A DNA stretch of 64,000 nucleotides, from positions 8,902,231-8,966,230 of the forward strand of contig LR746269.1 in the NCBI GenBank assembly GCA_902729315.2. The letters are read 5' to 3'. Source of the stretch: Spirodela intermedia (Eukaryota > Streptophyta > Magnoliopsida > Alismatales > Araceae). Position numbers and translations under genes: made by a program. The stretch's first letter is position 1. Each line of letters opens with the position of its first letter. Of this stretch, positions 23,973 through 39,300 are shown in pieces. Below the pieces are notes generated by a model. The model was not told the origin of the DNA. It searched no databases and saw nothing but the letters and a program-made list of their open reading frames with translations.

Positions 23973-25985
23973 TCACTCAGAGGCCTCATCGGCATCTATC
24001 TGCTCGGAGAGCTCGGGCAGGAGGACGCAGCCCACGTCGAGGGAGTACCCTTGGTCCTTTATCTGGCAGAGCAAGCTCCTCAGGGTCTCGTTCATCTCCT
24101 CCGTCAACGGGTGCGACCTCTCCCTCGTAGAGAAGCGGTGGGCGGCGGCGCCAACCTGAATCCAACTGCTGCCGGGAACCCTCTTCCTCAGCCCACTCTC
24201 CCTCACCATCCTCCTCACCCCCGCTGCCTCGCTCCACCTCCCAGACCAGGCGTACGTGTTGGCCAGCAGCAGGTGGTACCCCGGGTCAACGGCCTCCTTC
24301 TTCTCCATGATCCAGCCCCCCACGAGCTCAGCGAGGTCCTCCCTCTGGTGAACTCTGCAAGCTCCGAGCAGGCTCCCCAGCACATCAATCTCTGGCTCCA
24401 CCGGCATCTTCCTGATGAAATCCCAGGCCTCGTCCAAGCGTCCAGACCTCCCGTGAAGGTCGACTATGCAGGAATAGTGCTCCATCTCCGGCCTGATACC
24501 TCTGTCTTCGACCATGTAGCGGAAGAAGCCAAGCCCCTCGTCGACGAGCCCCGCGTGGCTGCAGGCGGAGAGGAGGGCGACGAAGGTGACCTTGTCGGGC
24601 TCGATCTTCTCCTCTCCCATGGCGGCGAAGCAGGCGACGGCGCGGCGGCCGTGGCCGTGCATCCCCAGGGCGGCGATCATAGCGTTGAAGGTGACGGCGT
24701 CTCTGCGCGGTGCCCTCTGGAACAGCTTCTCCCCCTCGCTCAGGAGGCCGCATTTGCAGTACACGTCGATCAGGGAGTTGCTCACAGTGGTGGCGGAGAG
24801 CAGGTCGCTGCGGGTCGCATATCCGTGTAGTTCTCTCCCCCGGTGGAGCATCGTCCAGCGGCCGCACAACGGAAGGACCGCCACGACTGTCACCGAGCTC
24901 GGCCGGAGCCCCGCATGGAGTAGGGCCCGCAGAGACTCGAATGCCGAGCTGGGGTCGCCGGCCATGGCGTAGCCGCTGATCATCGAGTTCCAGACGGCCA
25001 GGTCCTGTCCTCCTCTTCCACCGGCGAAGACGAACTCCGCCTTGGCGAGGGCGCCGCAGTGACTGTAGAGGTCGATCATGGCGCTGGCGACGAAGGAGTC
25101 GAGGTGGAAGAGGTTCCTCACGGCGTAGCCATGGATCTCCTTCCCATGGTGCAGCAGCTTCAAGCCGGAGAAGGCGGGGAGCGCGCCGGCGAGAGTGACT
25201 GAGCTCGGCCGCGCGCCGGCGGCGATCATGGCGGCGAACAGGCGCGAGCTCTGCGAGTATTGGTGGTTCTGCGAGTACCCGGTGATCAGGGTGCTCCACG
25301 AGATGGAATCCCTGAGCTCCATGGCGGAGAAGACGGCCTCAGCCAGGCGGATCAGCCCGCACTTGCAGTACATATCGATCAGAGAATTCAGCACGCAGAG
25401 GTCCTCCGCAACCCCGCCGGCGATGGCGCCGCCGTGGAGGGCCATCCCGAGCAGGGGCGCCGCCACCCGCCCGCAGGCCGGCGCCACCGTCGCCAGAGTC
25501 ACCGAGTCAAAACCCAACCCTTCCGATCTCATCCTCTTGAACAGAGTCAACGCCTCCGACCAGCTCCCATTCTGCATGGCCCCGCAGATCATCGTCGTCC
25601 AGGAGACCAGATCTCTCTGCTGCATTTCTTCGAACAATCTCCGTGCTTCCTCCATGCTCCCGCACTTGGCAAACATGTCCACCGCGGCGCACTGTGCGAA
25701 CACGTTGGGTCTTGCAATGGAGCGGTAGATCTCCCGGCCCCGCTCCAGTGCCGACGAGTCGGCGCAGGACTTGAGGAGCAACGGGTACGTGTACCCGTCC
25801 GGCGGCGGACCCGCCGCCAGCATGGAGCGGAAGATTGCCAACGCGACCGGAAAGCGGCGGGCCTCGACGGCTCGCCGGAGGACGAAGTTCCAGGCGGCGG
25901 TGGTGGCACTGCCGGGGGGGAAGACCAGTTGGGCCTCGCGGACGCCGCCGAGGGCAGCGTAGGCGCCCGCCAGCCGCGACGCCAT
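23973..25985 (-). CDS. Pentatricopeptide repeat protein, PLS class ending in E/E+ (no DYW)
   Basis: This is an intron-less gene of 670 residues from the first in-frame ATG at 25983-25985. PLS PPR repeats fill most of it (AAVDMFAKCGSMEEARRLF, NSLIDMYCKCGLIRLAEAVF, AMIDLYSHCGALAKAEFVF, NSLIDVYCKCGLLSEGEKLF, CIVDLHGRSGRLDEAWDFI), followed by E and E+ motifs (YHLLLANTYAWSGRWSEAAG, SWIQVGAAAHRFSTRERSHP). It stops at SEQIDADEASE, so the deaminase domain is lacking, as in E-class editing factors that recruit a DYW partner. The reading frame stays open upstream to a TAA near 26120 and still reads like a PPR N-terminus (HHVLLRLRRQRIGSDVHGLL) but with no ATG. A start may have been lost, or an upstream exon or non-AUG start used. 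A copia gag remnant begins about 180 bp upstream. Confidence 0.88.
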   Translation of the reverse strand: MASRLAGAYAALGGVREAQLVFPPGSATTAAWNFVLRRAVEARRFPVALAIFRSMLAAGPPPDGYTYPLLLKSCADSSALERGREIYRSIARPNVFAQCAAVDMFAKCGSMEEARRLFEEMQQRDLVSWTTMICGAMQNGSWSEALTLFKRMRSEGLGFDSVTLATVAPACGRVAAPLLGMALHGGAIAGGVAEDLCVLNSLIDMYCKCGLIRLAEAVFSAMELRDSISWSTLITGYSQNHQYSQSSRLFAAMIAAGARPSSVTLAGALPAFSGLKLLHHGKEIHGYAVRNLFHLDSFVASAMIDLYSHCGALAKAEFVFAGGRGGQDLAVWNSMISGYAMAGDPSSAFESLRALLHAGLRPSSVTVVAVLPLCGRWTMLHRGRELHGYATRSDLLSATTVSNSLIDVYCKCGLLSEGEKLFQRAPRRDAVTFNAMIAALGMHGHGRRAVACFAAMGEEKIEPDKVTFVALLSACSHAGLVDEGLGFFRYMVEDRGIRPEMEHYSCIVDLHGRSGRLDEAWDFIRKMPVEPEIDVLGSLLGACRVHQREDLAELVGGWIMEKKEAVDPGYHLLLANTYAWSGRWSEAAGVRRMVRESGLRKRVPGSSWIQVGAAAHRFSTRERSHPLTEEMNETLRSLLCQIKDQGYSLDVGCVLLPELSEQIDADEASE

Positions 25986-26166
25986 GACGGCGGCGGCGTC
26001 CCCGCTTTCGCGGCGGAGGAGGCCGTGCACGTCGGAGCCGATCCTCTGCCTGCGGAGTCGCAGCAAAACGTGGTGGAGTGAAGGTTGGTGGCGGCGCCGT
26101 CGATATGGCCGTCGTTGACTTTACGAGAAGGAGCGAGGCCTCCTCCTCATCCTGGACGACGTGGGC

Positions 26167-27038
26167 CTACTCTTTCTTGGGCTTGGAGCGGCACCCGCGG
26201 GCCCAGTAGCCCAGCTTCCCGCATCTCCTGCACTCAGCACCGCTGGGCCGGCTTGAGTTGCCCGTCAGGCCGCCTGATGACAAGCCCTTGTCGCTGCCAC
26301 GGCCGCGCCCGCGCCCGCACCCATGTCCACCACGATGCGTCACGTTGCTGCTACCTCCACCACCAGTTTTCTTAGCATCACGCTTCCTCCGCCGTGCGTC
26401 CCACTCTTCCTCGGTCAGGTACAGCTTGCCGTCGTGGTGCATAGCCGACGGCGGTTTCTCGAAGGCATCCTCCGCCGCCTTGAGCCGACCCGTCAAATCC
26501 GCGACGGTGAGCGTCGACACGTCGAGTAGCATCGTGATCACGACCACGATCTGCCTGAAACGCTGGGGAACACTGCGGATTATCTTCTCCACTACCTGCG
26601 TCTCTTCGACCTTGTCGCCGAGGGTGGTGAGAGTCGACGCCATGCTGTTGAGACGCAGCGCGTAGTCCTCAACAGCCTCTCCCTCCTTGAACGTCGCCGC
26701 GTCGAACTGTCGCCGGAAGTTCTGAGCTGACGTCTTCTTTACGCGGTCATCGCCGATCCGCATGGTGGCGATAACCTCCCAGGCCTCCTTGGCCGTCTCC
26801 TTGTCCGCGATCACCGGCCACATTTCCGGCGGCACGGCGCTGCAGAGCGCGTCGAGCGCCTGCATGTCTTCATGGGTTCGACGCCCCCTTTCTCAATGGC
26901 GGTCCAGAGCGACCGGGCTCTGAGCTTGACCTTCATGAGCAGCGCCCAGTCGGAGTAGTTGGTCTTGGTGAGCATTGGGAACCCGGTCCCGGCGCTCACC
27001 TCACGAATACACTTGTCAGAAACTCGCCGGAGAGACAA
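26167..27038 (-). mobile_element. Ty1/copia gag remnant, GC-rich
   Basis: On the minus strand, 27038 down to about 26880 gives the N-terminal gag block (GFPMLTKTNYSDWALLMKVK), in a different frame from the rest, so one frameshift lies near 26866-26885. From the ATG at 26863-26865 a 232-codon frame is intact: VPPEMWPVIADKETAKEAWE, RIGDDRVKKTSAQNFRRQFD, EDYALRLNSMASTLTTLGD, then a GRGRGRG basic stretch and a zinc knuckle CRRCGKLGYWARGC in which the usual histidine is tyrosine. No protease, integrase, RT or LTR is recognisable on either side. It is visibly more GC-rich than the other retroelements in the window. Confidence 0.8.
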
Positions 27039-27159
27039 CGGCAGTTAAAGACTCTTACAGTCCTTTAAAATAAGAAAACAAAGGGGGAAAGAAATAACCG
27101 TAAGAAATAACTAACTGGCCAGTCTCTGGCCAGTAATGCGCATCATGCAGAAAATTTTC

Positions 27160-29989
<2,830 letters not shown>

Positions 29990-32900
29990 GGTATAAAAGT
30001 TTGTATATTTTTATGTAGTTAACATGAAATTTTGGTTAATTATGTGATGTTATATGGTTTTTATATTTACATTCAAGTTAAAATGAATAAAAAATAAAAT
30101 AAAAAAACTCCAAAAAAGGGGGGGGAGACAATTGCTACAAATTAGTACTCTATATAGAGCTATATGCGAGTGAGAAGCACAATTGGAGGAGCCACGTGTT
30201 TAGCATGAGTGGCTAAAGACCTATGTAGAGCAAGTGTATCACTCATCTTCCACATCATTCATGTTGAATCTGATGTTGGGTAAGTGATAAGTCTTCATTA
30301 TCATGAGTTAATAATTAATAAATAATAGAGTTTTAGCCTTAACTCATGATAAATAGACTTATATTTATGTTAAATTATAAAAAGTAATTTTCAGTTAGTT
30401 AATTTAATTATTTAGTTAATTATGTAATTTTCTAAAATTTTATATAATTATTATAATCTTTTTTTAAGATAAATAAAAAGATATAAAAAGAGGGGAACCT
30501 ATCAGGCAATCAGGCTTGCAAGTAGGTTGTTAGCACAATCGAAGTGGAGCCACGAGTAAGGCTTGAGTAGCTATGGAGTAGTGGAGGCACATATATATTA
30601 CTCTCTTTCTATGTCATAGGTGGTCAGTCGAGCGTGGGGTAAGGAGTGGTCATACACATGTAAGAAAGGGACTCATTAATTCTCAAATCTCATAATACTA
30701 TATATTCATTCTAGAATTCAACCTACAATCGATGTGGGACTAAATTATAGTCACACTTTTTTTGAAATATTTTTAAAAATTTTAATATCTAAAATATCCT
30801 TTATTTATCAAGAGGTAGCATGATGATGTCACTTTATAAGGATATTTGCGTACTTATTTTATTCTCTCTCATATAGGCAGGTGACTGGTGAAGGTTTAAA
30901 TCTTACTAGAGTCAAAACTCATATTTTTAGAGAAAGATTGTTAGTGGCTTTCTTGTAGATCACTAGTGAAAGATTAAGCTACTAGAATCATTCAATCATC
31001 GGTAAAAATCTCGTCAGCATAATTTACGAAGTATTGTTACTACTGAATTATTCGTTATAAAAGAATCTCGAATCTATTGAGTAAGTCATCTCTGATTAAT
31101 TGACGAATAAGCTGTCATCAAAAGGAGGACAATCCATCATGAGATAAGTCGTCACCTTCTGAGAGTGTACTAGATGCGATGAAGAGTCTCCTTTTGCTAT
31201 GCCGACTTGAGGATAAAGTTTTTTGACATGCGTCCCACTTCTATTTAAATCATCTCTATCAGGTGATAGCCATTAGAGAGTCGCAAAGTCACTATTTTTT
31301 TACTCCATCAGATGATAGTCACTAGAAATGATTATTCGACAATAAATTAAGTAACAAACTAAGTATCTAGACTTTGTAAAAAGATTTAGAGATTGTCCAC
31401 ATCTTTGTTGTCTAAGTTGTAAGTTTTTGAATTATTTTTCATTCAATTACGATTTTTTTAGCTTTCATAAATCTTAATTTGATCAATTAAATCATCTATA
31501 ATTACTTACATAAGAATTATTGGGTGGCACTTTATTTTCGTCCGATTTGCATTCGTCAAGTGCTGATGTCATCATGAAGTCTGTACTCTTATTTCTTTTT
31601 TTCATGAATTTTAAATATATTTCTTTTTTATTTTGTCTCTAAAAATTACACAAAAATAATATTCTTTAATCAAAATTTTGAATTATTATCTGACATTATA
31701 TTACAGTCTTGCAATCGACTTGAATTTTTTTCACTATTTTTGAAAATTTTATTGAATTATAATTGATATATTTATTTAAAAATATATCTAAATATCCAAA
31801 AATTGATATTTTTTCAGTTTTATAAATTTTAAAATTTACGTGATTTATTATACAATGACTAAGTCATGTTAGTAAGGTATAAACTTGTCTAATATTACCA
31901 TCTCCCAAGGTGGTCCTAATCATTTTATTTATAAGAGAGGGAACTATAATACAAAAGGAGGCACAAACTTATATTCACTCAAACTTCTAGATAAAATCAA
32001 TGTGGGACCAAAATATGTCGGCAAAATAATATTGAAGATAGCTCTACATTAAGAGAACGTAACATGATCATGTGCTCACTATTTTAAGGGTGTTATGATA
32101 ATTGATTAAACTTATCTTACATAGCCATGTGATTGATATAGGTTCAAATCTCACGAAGTCAAAAATCACAACTTTATTTTATTTTAGCTCTACGATTTTT
32201 CTACAGAATGTTTGTCAATGATTGAGCCACTAGAAGTGCTCAATCATCAATAGAATCTTTGCCAAATGACACTTATGGATCATCGTTAACAACTAAGGAT
32301 TTGAGATAGAAAGGTCACATCTTACAATAATGATCTCCAATTGTTTGATGAATGAGTCATTATTGATAACAAGGTGATTCACTAAGAGATTTCTTTAGAG
32401 TGTTTCTAATATGATAAAGTCTCTCCTCTTATTGTGTAGACTCGAGGATGAAGCTCTTTGCCAAACTTCTATTGTACAAGGTGATAGTTGCAATAGATGT
32501 TTCACTATCATCTACCTTCACCCTCCAAATTTTGCTTGAGATTTTAGAGAGTGCCTATGATCATACACATTCGACACCCTTGTACAAATTTTAGGGGATT
32601 GCTGTCACAATGTTGCAATTTTATTTTTTCATATTTAAAATCATTTAATATTGAGATTGATGATATTTTATAAAATTTAAGTTTCCAAACTATTCTTTTG
32701 TTTATCATGATTCATTCTATATTTACAAATCTTGATTTCATCACTTGAATTATCTAGGATCATTTACACAATAATTACTGAGTGAATCATCATGTTGTAG
32801 GCAGTAAACTCAACTTAATGTCAGCACATGATTCTTTTTAATGTTAAAAAAGACTTTATTATGATCTTTTAGTCTAGAAATCAGAAAAATCAAAGAGAAA

Positions 32901-33090
32901 AATTCTGAAATTTACTTTATCTTATCTACATCTTGTTATTGAATAGAAAAATTCTCATTATTTTAGAGCTTTTTATCAATTACAATTGATACAATTTTAT
33001 AGAAATACATCTAAAATTCTAAAAAATAATATTTTCTAGTTTTATAGACGTTTAGTTTGTGTGATTTAATAAACAATGACTAAATCACAT
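29990..33090 (+). repeat. Solo-LTR-like repeat, older copy split by a younger copy
   Basis: Segments 29990-30284 and 31877-33090 together resemble one 5'-truncated member of the 1.6-kb repeat family: a middle part with GGAGCCACGTGTTTAGCATG and ATCAATGTGGGACC, and a 3' part ending TACAATGACTAAATCACATT. They are separated by another copy (30285-31871) flanked by the same 5 bases, GTAAG. There is no coding capacity. Confidence 0.7.
30285..31871 (+). mobile_element. Solo-LTR-like element, 1,587 bp, with 5-bp target duplication
   Basis: It begins TGATAAGTCTTCATTATCAT and ends TACAATGACTAAGTCATGTT (plus A). GTAAG lies directly before (30280-30284) and after it (31872-31876), the 5-bp duplication expected for LTR retroelements. 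It has no open frames. The same sequence family is seen at 33346 onward, 54795-56507 (minus) and 62531-63235. Confidence 0.75.
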
Positions 33091-33345
33091 TAAATTTTGG
33101 AACTGTTGTGGGGGATGTATTACACAATATTTGATATTTTTTATTTTTCTCCTAGAGAAAAAATAATATATATATTTTTCTTGTAGATGAAAAAAAGAGA
33201 CAACAACAAAAATAAAAAGCAAGGATTATATTAGATCAAAAGAGGGTAAATTATTTTGATTTTTTTTAGAAATAAATATTAAAATTATAGGTAATAGTGA
33301 AGACTTTCTTATGATTCCTTCATACTTAATTAATTTTAAACCTTC
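33091..33345. other. AT-rich spacer between repeat copies
   Basis: This is sequence between the end of one repeat copy and the start of the next. Nothing recognisable. Confidence 0.4.
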
Positions 33346-36300
33346 TAATAAGTCTTCATTATCATGAGTTATTAATTAATTAATATTATTTTTACTATTA
33401 AATCATGATAAATAGACTTATATTTCTGTTAAATTATGAAAAATAGTTTTTAGTTGATTAATATGAAATTTTGGTAATTATGTGATTTTATATAATTTTA
33501 TATAATTTTTATAGTGTTATTTTTGAGATAAATAAATATAAATAAAATAAAATAAAAGTATATAAAGGAGAGACCTGACAACTAGTCGGGTCCACAAGTG
33601 GGTCAGAATCATTTTTGGGTGGAGCCATGAGCAAGGGGCTAAAGTAGCTAAGGACCAATAGACACGTGTGCGTCACTCTACTTTCATGTCACTTATAGCT
33701 AATTGTACTATTAAAATAGGCCCATCAGGCTCATTTTAGACTTATTCCCTCCATGTCCTTTTCTTCAAGATATCAATTCTAGGATTTTCTCTTCCTCTTG
33801 TCAATATGGTATTAGAGCCTTATGTTTTTTTTGCTGTTGCTGTTTTGCCTCCTCTTCTATCTCGACATCACATACCCTTTCACAGCACAATCTTTTATAG
33901 CGTCGCCTTGTGTGCCTACTTGTTGCCTGATTTGTGTAGCCTTGCAAACTTGCTGCACCTCCTACCGCATACACATGTGCTTGTTTGGTACTTGTCTAAT
34001 GCCATCCTACATGTTTGCCCAACACACCACTATGACTACATGTTTACATGCATCAACTATAGGCACCGCATGTGCCACCTCTCAGCGCTGCTCGTGTCGC
34101 CTCCTAGTGCCCTGCGTGCCACCTCTTGATGCCTTGTGTGTCGCCTCTTGGTTCCCCGTGCGTCACCTCCTAGAGCCCCACGTGTCACCTCCTGGTTCCC
34201 CAAGTGTCACCTCCTAGCACCCTACACATTGCCTCTAGACGTCATGCGCGCAGCCTCTAACACCCCTCAAAGCTCTGAGGATGTCTCCTCCCAACGTCAT
34301 TTCATCTCCCACTAATCTTGATCTATGGATCTGGTGGGCAAATCTTCAATGTCTCAAGCACCTCCTCCTCTAATTCTTCAGCTGGTTGTTGCTCTTCCTC
34401 TAATCAAGTCAATTACTACATGGCACTTAGTTGATTGATTATTCATCATGGACATAATTATACATCATGGGTGTTTGAATTTGTGTACTTCATGACATTG
34501 TACAACCTTTTTCACCACTTGTTGATTGATTTACCTGGCCTCACTAATTTATCCTTTGCTTTATGGTCTCAACTTGATTCAACCATCCTTACTTGGATGG
34601 TTCAGAATATTGAGTCGAGTATTGCCAAGTCTCTCACTTAGATTCATCATACACAAAAACTTGAGATGATACTAGAAAACATGTATGTCAATCAACAAAT
34701 ATCAATCACACGGTTGAGACCTTTGAGTTACTTATTGTATGTTAGTAAGGCGACTCATTTCAGGCTCATTTTAATTGTATTCAGTTCTTTATATAGGAGT
34801 CTGCCATATATCAGCCTCCGACCACTAACCTCTAGACATTTGAGTGTTATTGTTAAGAGTTTTTTGTCAGAGTCTATTTGAGTGGACTTTACCTATTGAT
34901 TACCTATTATATTTGAAGGATGATCATCTCTGAAAACCAAGTACTTGATATCTCTCACATTTTTTCACTTTGTGTGAGCACAAACACTCATCTTGCTATC
35001 GCTAGTAGCACATTTACTCTTTTGGTGATAGTCATCTTCACTCTTTGAATGTCACATGGCCCTCCTATTTTGAGACTAGATAATGATTGTCCGTCACAAG
35101 GGAAGGGCCACAATTTTTTTCCTCTATGTATCTATTGCAACAAGCGCAACCATCTACTCAAAAAATATTAGAAATAGTTTGGAGAGCCGAATTCTGCCCA
35201 GCTCACTCTCCTACCTCCTTTACTAGCTTCTTCGGTGCCATCTAATGCCCCATCTCTAACCTTTTATGTGACATTGACATGTGTTAAGTATGAAGCACTA
35301 CATCACTTCAATGGTATAATGGCTCATTCGTTGACCAATTTGGCCTCGCTTCCAAATCCTTCCATGTTAGGTATACACACTCTCCTTGCATCTTTATTTT
35401 TACCATGAATTATTAACTTGGGGGTTCCACCTACGTGACCAGCACACCCACTATTTTATCATTATACTAGCTTACCCCTCATCATTAATTAGTTATTATT
35501 ACTGATGGTTAAACTTATCTGGTCAATGGATGTGACAATATCATTGTTACCTCAAGCATTTCTCTTACCCAAGTTCTTTATGTTTCTGAATTCTTGCTAA
35601 CTTATTATCCATCAGTGACATTACTTGAGGCATTTTTTGTTTTGTTATATTTTTCTCTTTTCATTGTACATTTTAGGATTTGTATATCTGGTGGAGGATT
35701 GATTTGGGGCATGAAAATAAATGAGGTGTCTACAAGCTAATTTTTGATGAATCTTCTTTTGACTTTCGGACTCTTTTTTTTTCTCTATGGCTACTTCATC
35801 TCTTTTGTGACATCATCATTTATGACATTCTTGTTTTGAAAACTTTGAAAAAATCTTATCTTGGCTTTCTCTTAATAAGTCTGTGTGTGAGTCGTCTTAA
35901 TTAGGTAAACACCATCGTGATTTGTATTTGAGTTGAGATAAGATTTCATCCACAACACCTTTTGATCTCATTTATTATGATGTTTGAGGCCTTTTTTGTA
36001 CTTCATTTGTCTCGGGCCATCGCTATTACAGTGTCTCTATTGATGACTACACTCGGGTGATTTAGATCTATCTTCTTTAAGATCATACATAAGTTCACAC
36101 TTTAATTATTTATTTCATTACTAGAGTTATCACTTACTATGCCTAAGATTTTTAAATAAAGAATACTTTAGAGCTATAGTTCAAGACTCACTTCACACAT
36201 GTTGTGTTAATCATGGTATTCTTCATTAGACCATGTGTCCACACACATCTTAACAAAATAGTGTTTCTAAATTAAAACATCGCCAATTACTTGACATTGC

Positions 36301-39300
36301 TCTCACACTACTAAGTGGGATGAATGTTTCTCATTATTTGTGATTTGATGCTCTCCTAATAGTCACATACCTCTAGAATCGACTTCTTTTTACTCTACTT
36401 GGTAGAGTTATTTCACTTTATTATCTTTCATTTGGTTCTTTTTTTTTCTTACCTCATCGTGCCTTTGGATACACTACTTTCATCTAAGATTATTTTTCTT
36501 TTCTTTCAAAATTAGTCCCTTGTGACTCAAAGGAATCTTTGTTGCTTACTTATAAACACAAAAGAGTTATTGGGTCTATTTTTATGATACTCATCACTAT
36601 GTGATATCAATTGACATTATTTTTTATGAAGAGTTTTCTTTCTTTTCTATAGCATTGACTCCTCTTTGATCCATTGCATCTTCACTACTTGGTTTTTCTC
36701 CTATAGTGATTATTATAGATCCCTCTTTTAGTCTTCTTGTTTGTCTAACTTTTTCCTTGTCAACTCCTCCTTTGACACCTTCAACTTCGTTGCCATCCAA
36801 CTGCTCTGTTTTGAGATTAGATTTATCTTCATCTTTTGCCAATGACCCTTCTTCGGTTGTCTCTTATGACACTCAAGTGGATGACTTTCATCTTTCTATT
36901 GTTTCTGCAAAGGTATACATGCATGCACCAAACACTCCATTTTCACTCTGTTTACTATGATCGTTTTATCCTTTTTTTGTACCTTTGCTCTTTCTATGAT
37001 CTTCGAGTCGATTTCATAATCCTATGCTGAGGCTCCACTTAAATAGAAGACAATTATGAACTTAGAGGTGGATGCCTTGGTGTCTTAGGAAATTTAGACA
37101 CTTATATCTCATTCGCACGATACCAACCTCGTCATGTGTAAGTGGGTTTTTATAATTAAGGATAACCTAGATAGATCTGTTGTAAGTCACAAGGCTCGCT
37201 TAGTTGCTCATAGATTCATGCATACCTATGATATTAACTACATCGAGATGTTTTCTCTAGTGGTTTGACTCAATTTCATTTAAGTGACACTTTTTCTAGT
37301 GGTGAATCATATATTATTTTACATCAGTTTGATGTTTCTAATACCTTTCTTTATAGTGATATTGAGGAACATATATTTATGGAGCAACATCCTAAATATG
37401 TTGTTCAAGAAGAGTTATCAAAGATGTCTTTTATAACTCGTCATTTACGTACTTAAATAAAGTCTACGTGCTTGGTTTACTAAGTTTACTACTCTTTTAG
37501 CATAATTCTGATTCTCACCATGTCTTGTGGATCCCACATTACTTATAAAGACTATTGAAGCCAATATTATAATCCTTGTTATTTATGAGACGACATTCTT
37601 ATGATATGATGTGATGAAATAAACATTCAAACTATCAAATCATATAAATAGTAGTGCTTTAGTATACGAGATATGAGCAGTCCACGATACTTCTTTGGGA
37701 TTGAGTTCATCTATCAAGATGACAAATTCAATCTCTCTTAGCGAAAGTATGTTCTTGATATATTTTAAGAGATTGAGTTACTTGGGTGCAAGCTGAAGTC
37801 GTCACATATGGAGGCACGTCTATACTTCTAGGATACGTCGTCTCTATTTTTAGAGGATGTTAATTAATATAGATGATTGTTGGAGAATATGATTTACCTC
37901 ACTGTCACTTACCTCAACATCGTGTACATAGTTAGTGTTCTTAGTCAATTCATATAAGAACCTCGATAAGTTCATTGGAAAGGAACTTTACGAGTTCTAT
38001 CGTACATCAAAAGAGCTCATAGGAGAGGACTTATCTATCAAAGACATAGACATCTTCGGATTGAAGTATACTAAGATGCAAGATATGTTGGTAACAAAGG
38101 AGATCGTAAATCCACCACTGGTTATTACACATATGTGGGTGGTAACTTTGTTATGTGGTGTTCTAAGAAATAAAAGGTGGTATCTTATTCTAGTGTTGAG
38201 TCTGAGTATCATATCATAACTGAGATGACGTGAGAGATGATGTGGCTTGGTTCACTCTCAAAAACTTTGACATCTTGTCTCTTGTGCCAATGTCTATATA
38301 TTGTGATAATTAGGTCGTCATCTTCATTACTAGAAATCCTACATTTCATGAGCAGATGACACATATCAAGATTGATTGTCATTACATCCGAGATTAAGTA
38401 ATGTTAGATGTTATCTCTACTCTAGAGGTTGTCTCATCTCATCAACTCGTGGACGTCTTCACCAAGAATCTTACAGAGATCTCCTACAATACAACATGCA
38501 CCAAATTAGGTATATTTGACTTGTATGCTCTAACTTGATAAAGAGTATTAGAATAGGCTCACTAAACTCACTAGGCTCATTTTAAAATTATTATTTCCAT
38601 ATCTTTATTCTTCCTCCACTATCTTTACTTTTTCTTTTCTCCATCTTTCTTCCTTTCTTTTAGATAACCTCATATACTCCTCTTCTTCAAGATATCAATT
38701 ACAAGGTTATCTCTTCATCTTGTCAACATAGGCATAAGATAAGGAGTGATTGTACACATGTAAAAAAGGGACTCATTTATAACAAAGTCTTATGTTATTA
38801 TATATATGCCTTAAAATTTAGAAAATAATTAATATGAGAATAAATTAGGGTCACATGTTCCTAAAAGTTTTTAATACTTTTAGTACCTAAAATTCTTCTG
38901 ATTTATGAGAATGAGATACTCTTATGATGCCACATTATAAAGATGTTTATGTACTTATTTTATTCTATCTCATACAAGTAGGCAACTTACAAAGGTTCAA
39001 ATCTTACTAGAGACAAAATTCATATTTTGATTTGATTAAGTCATTATGTTCTTATAAATTGTCAGTGAATGATTAAGTCATTATAATCACTCAATCATCA
39101 AAGAAAATTTCATCACTACGATTCACAAAACATCATTATTAAAATTATTGAATGATTCTAGATAAAATAATTATGAGTTTATTGAGTAAATCATCTCTAA
39201 TTAATTGACAAATAAGTCATCAATATGAAGAGGACGATCTATTAAAAGATGAGTTACCACGTCTTGAGATTATATTAGATGTGATGAAGAGTCTCATCTT

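Noticed and set aside
33704-38728. A 5-bp target duplication around the nested copia
   Set aside because: The flanks (TAGCTAAT before, TAGGCATA after) are only loosely similar, so I do not claim it.
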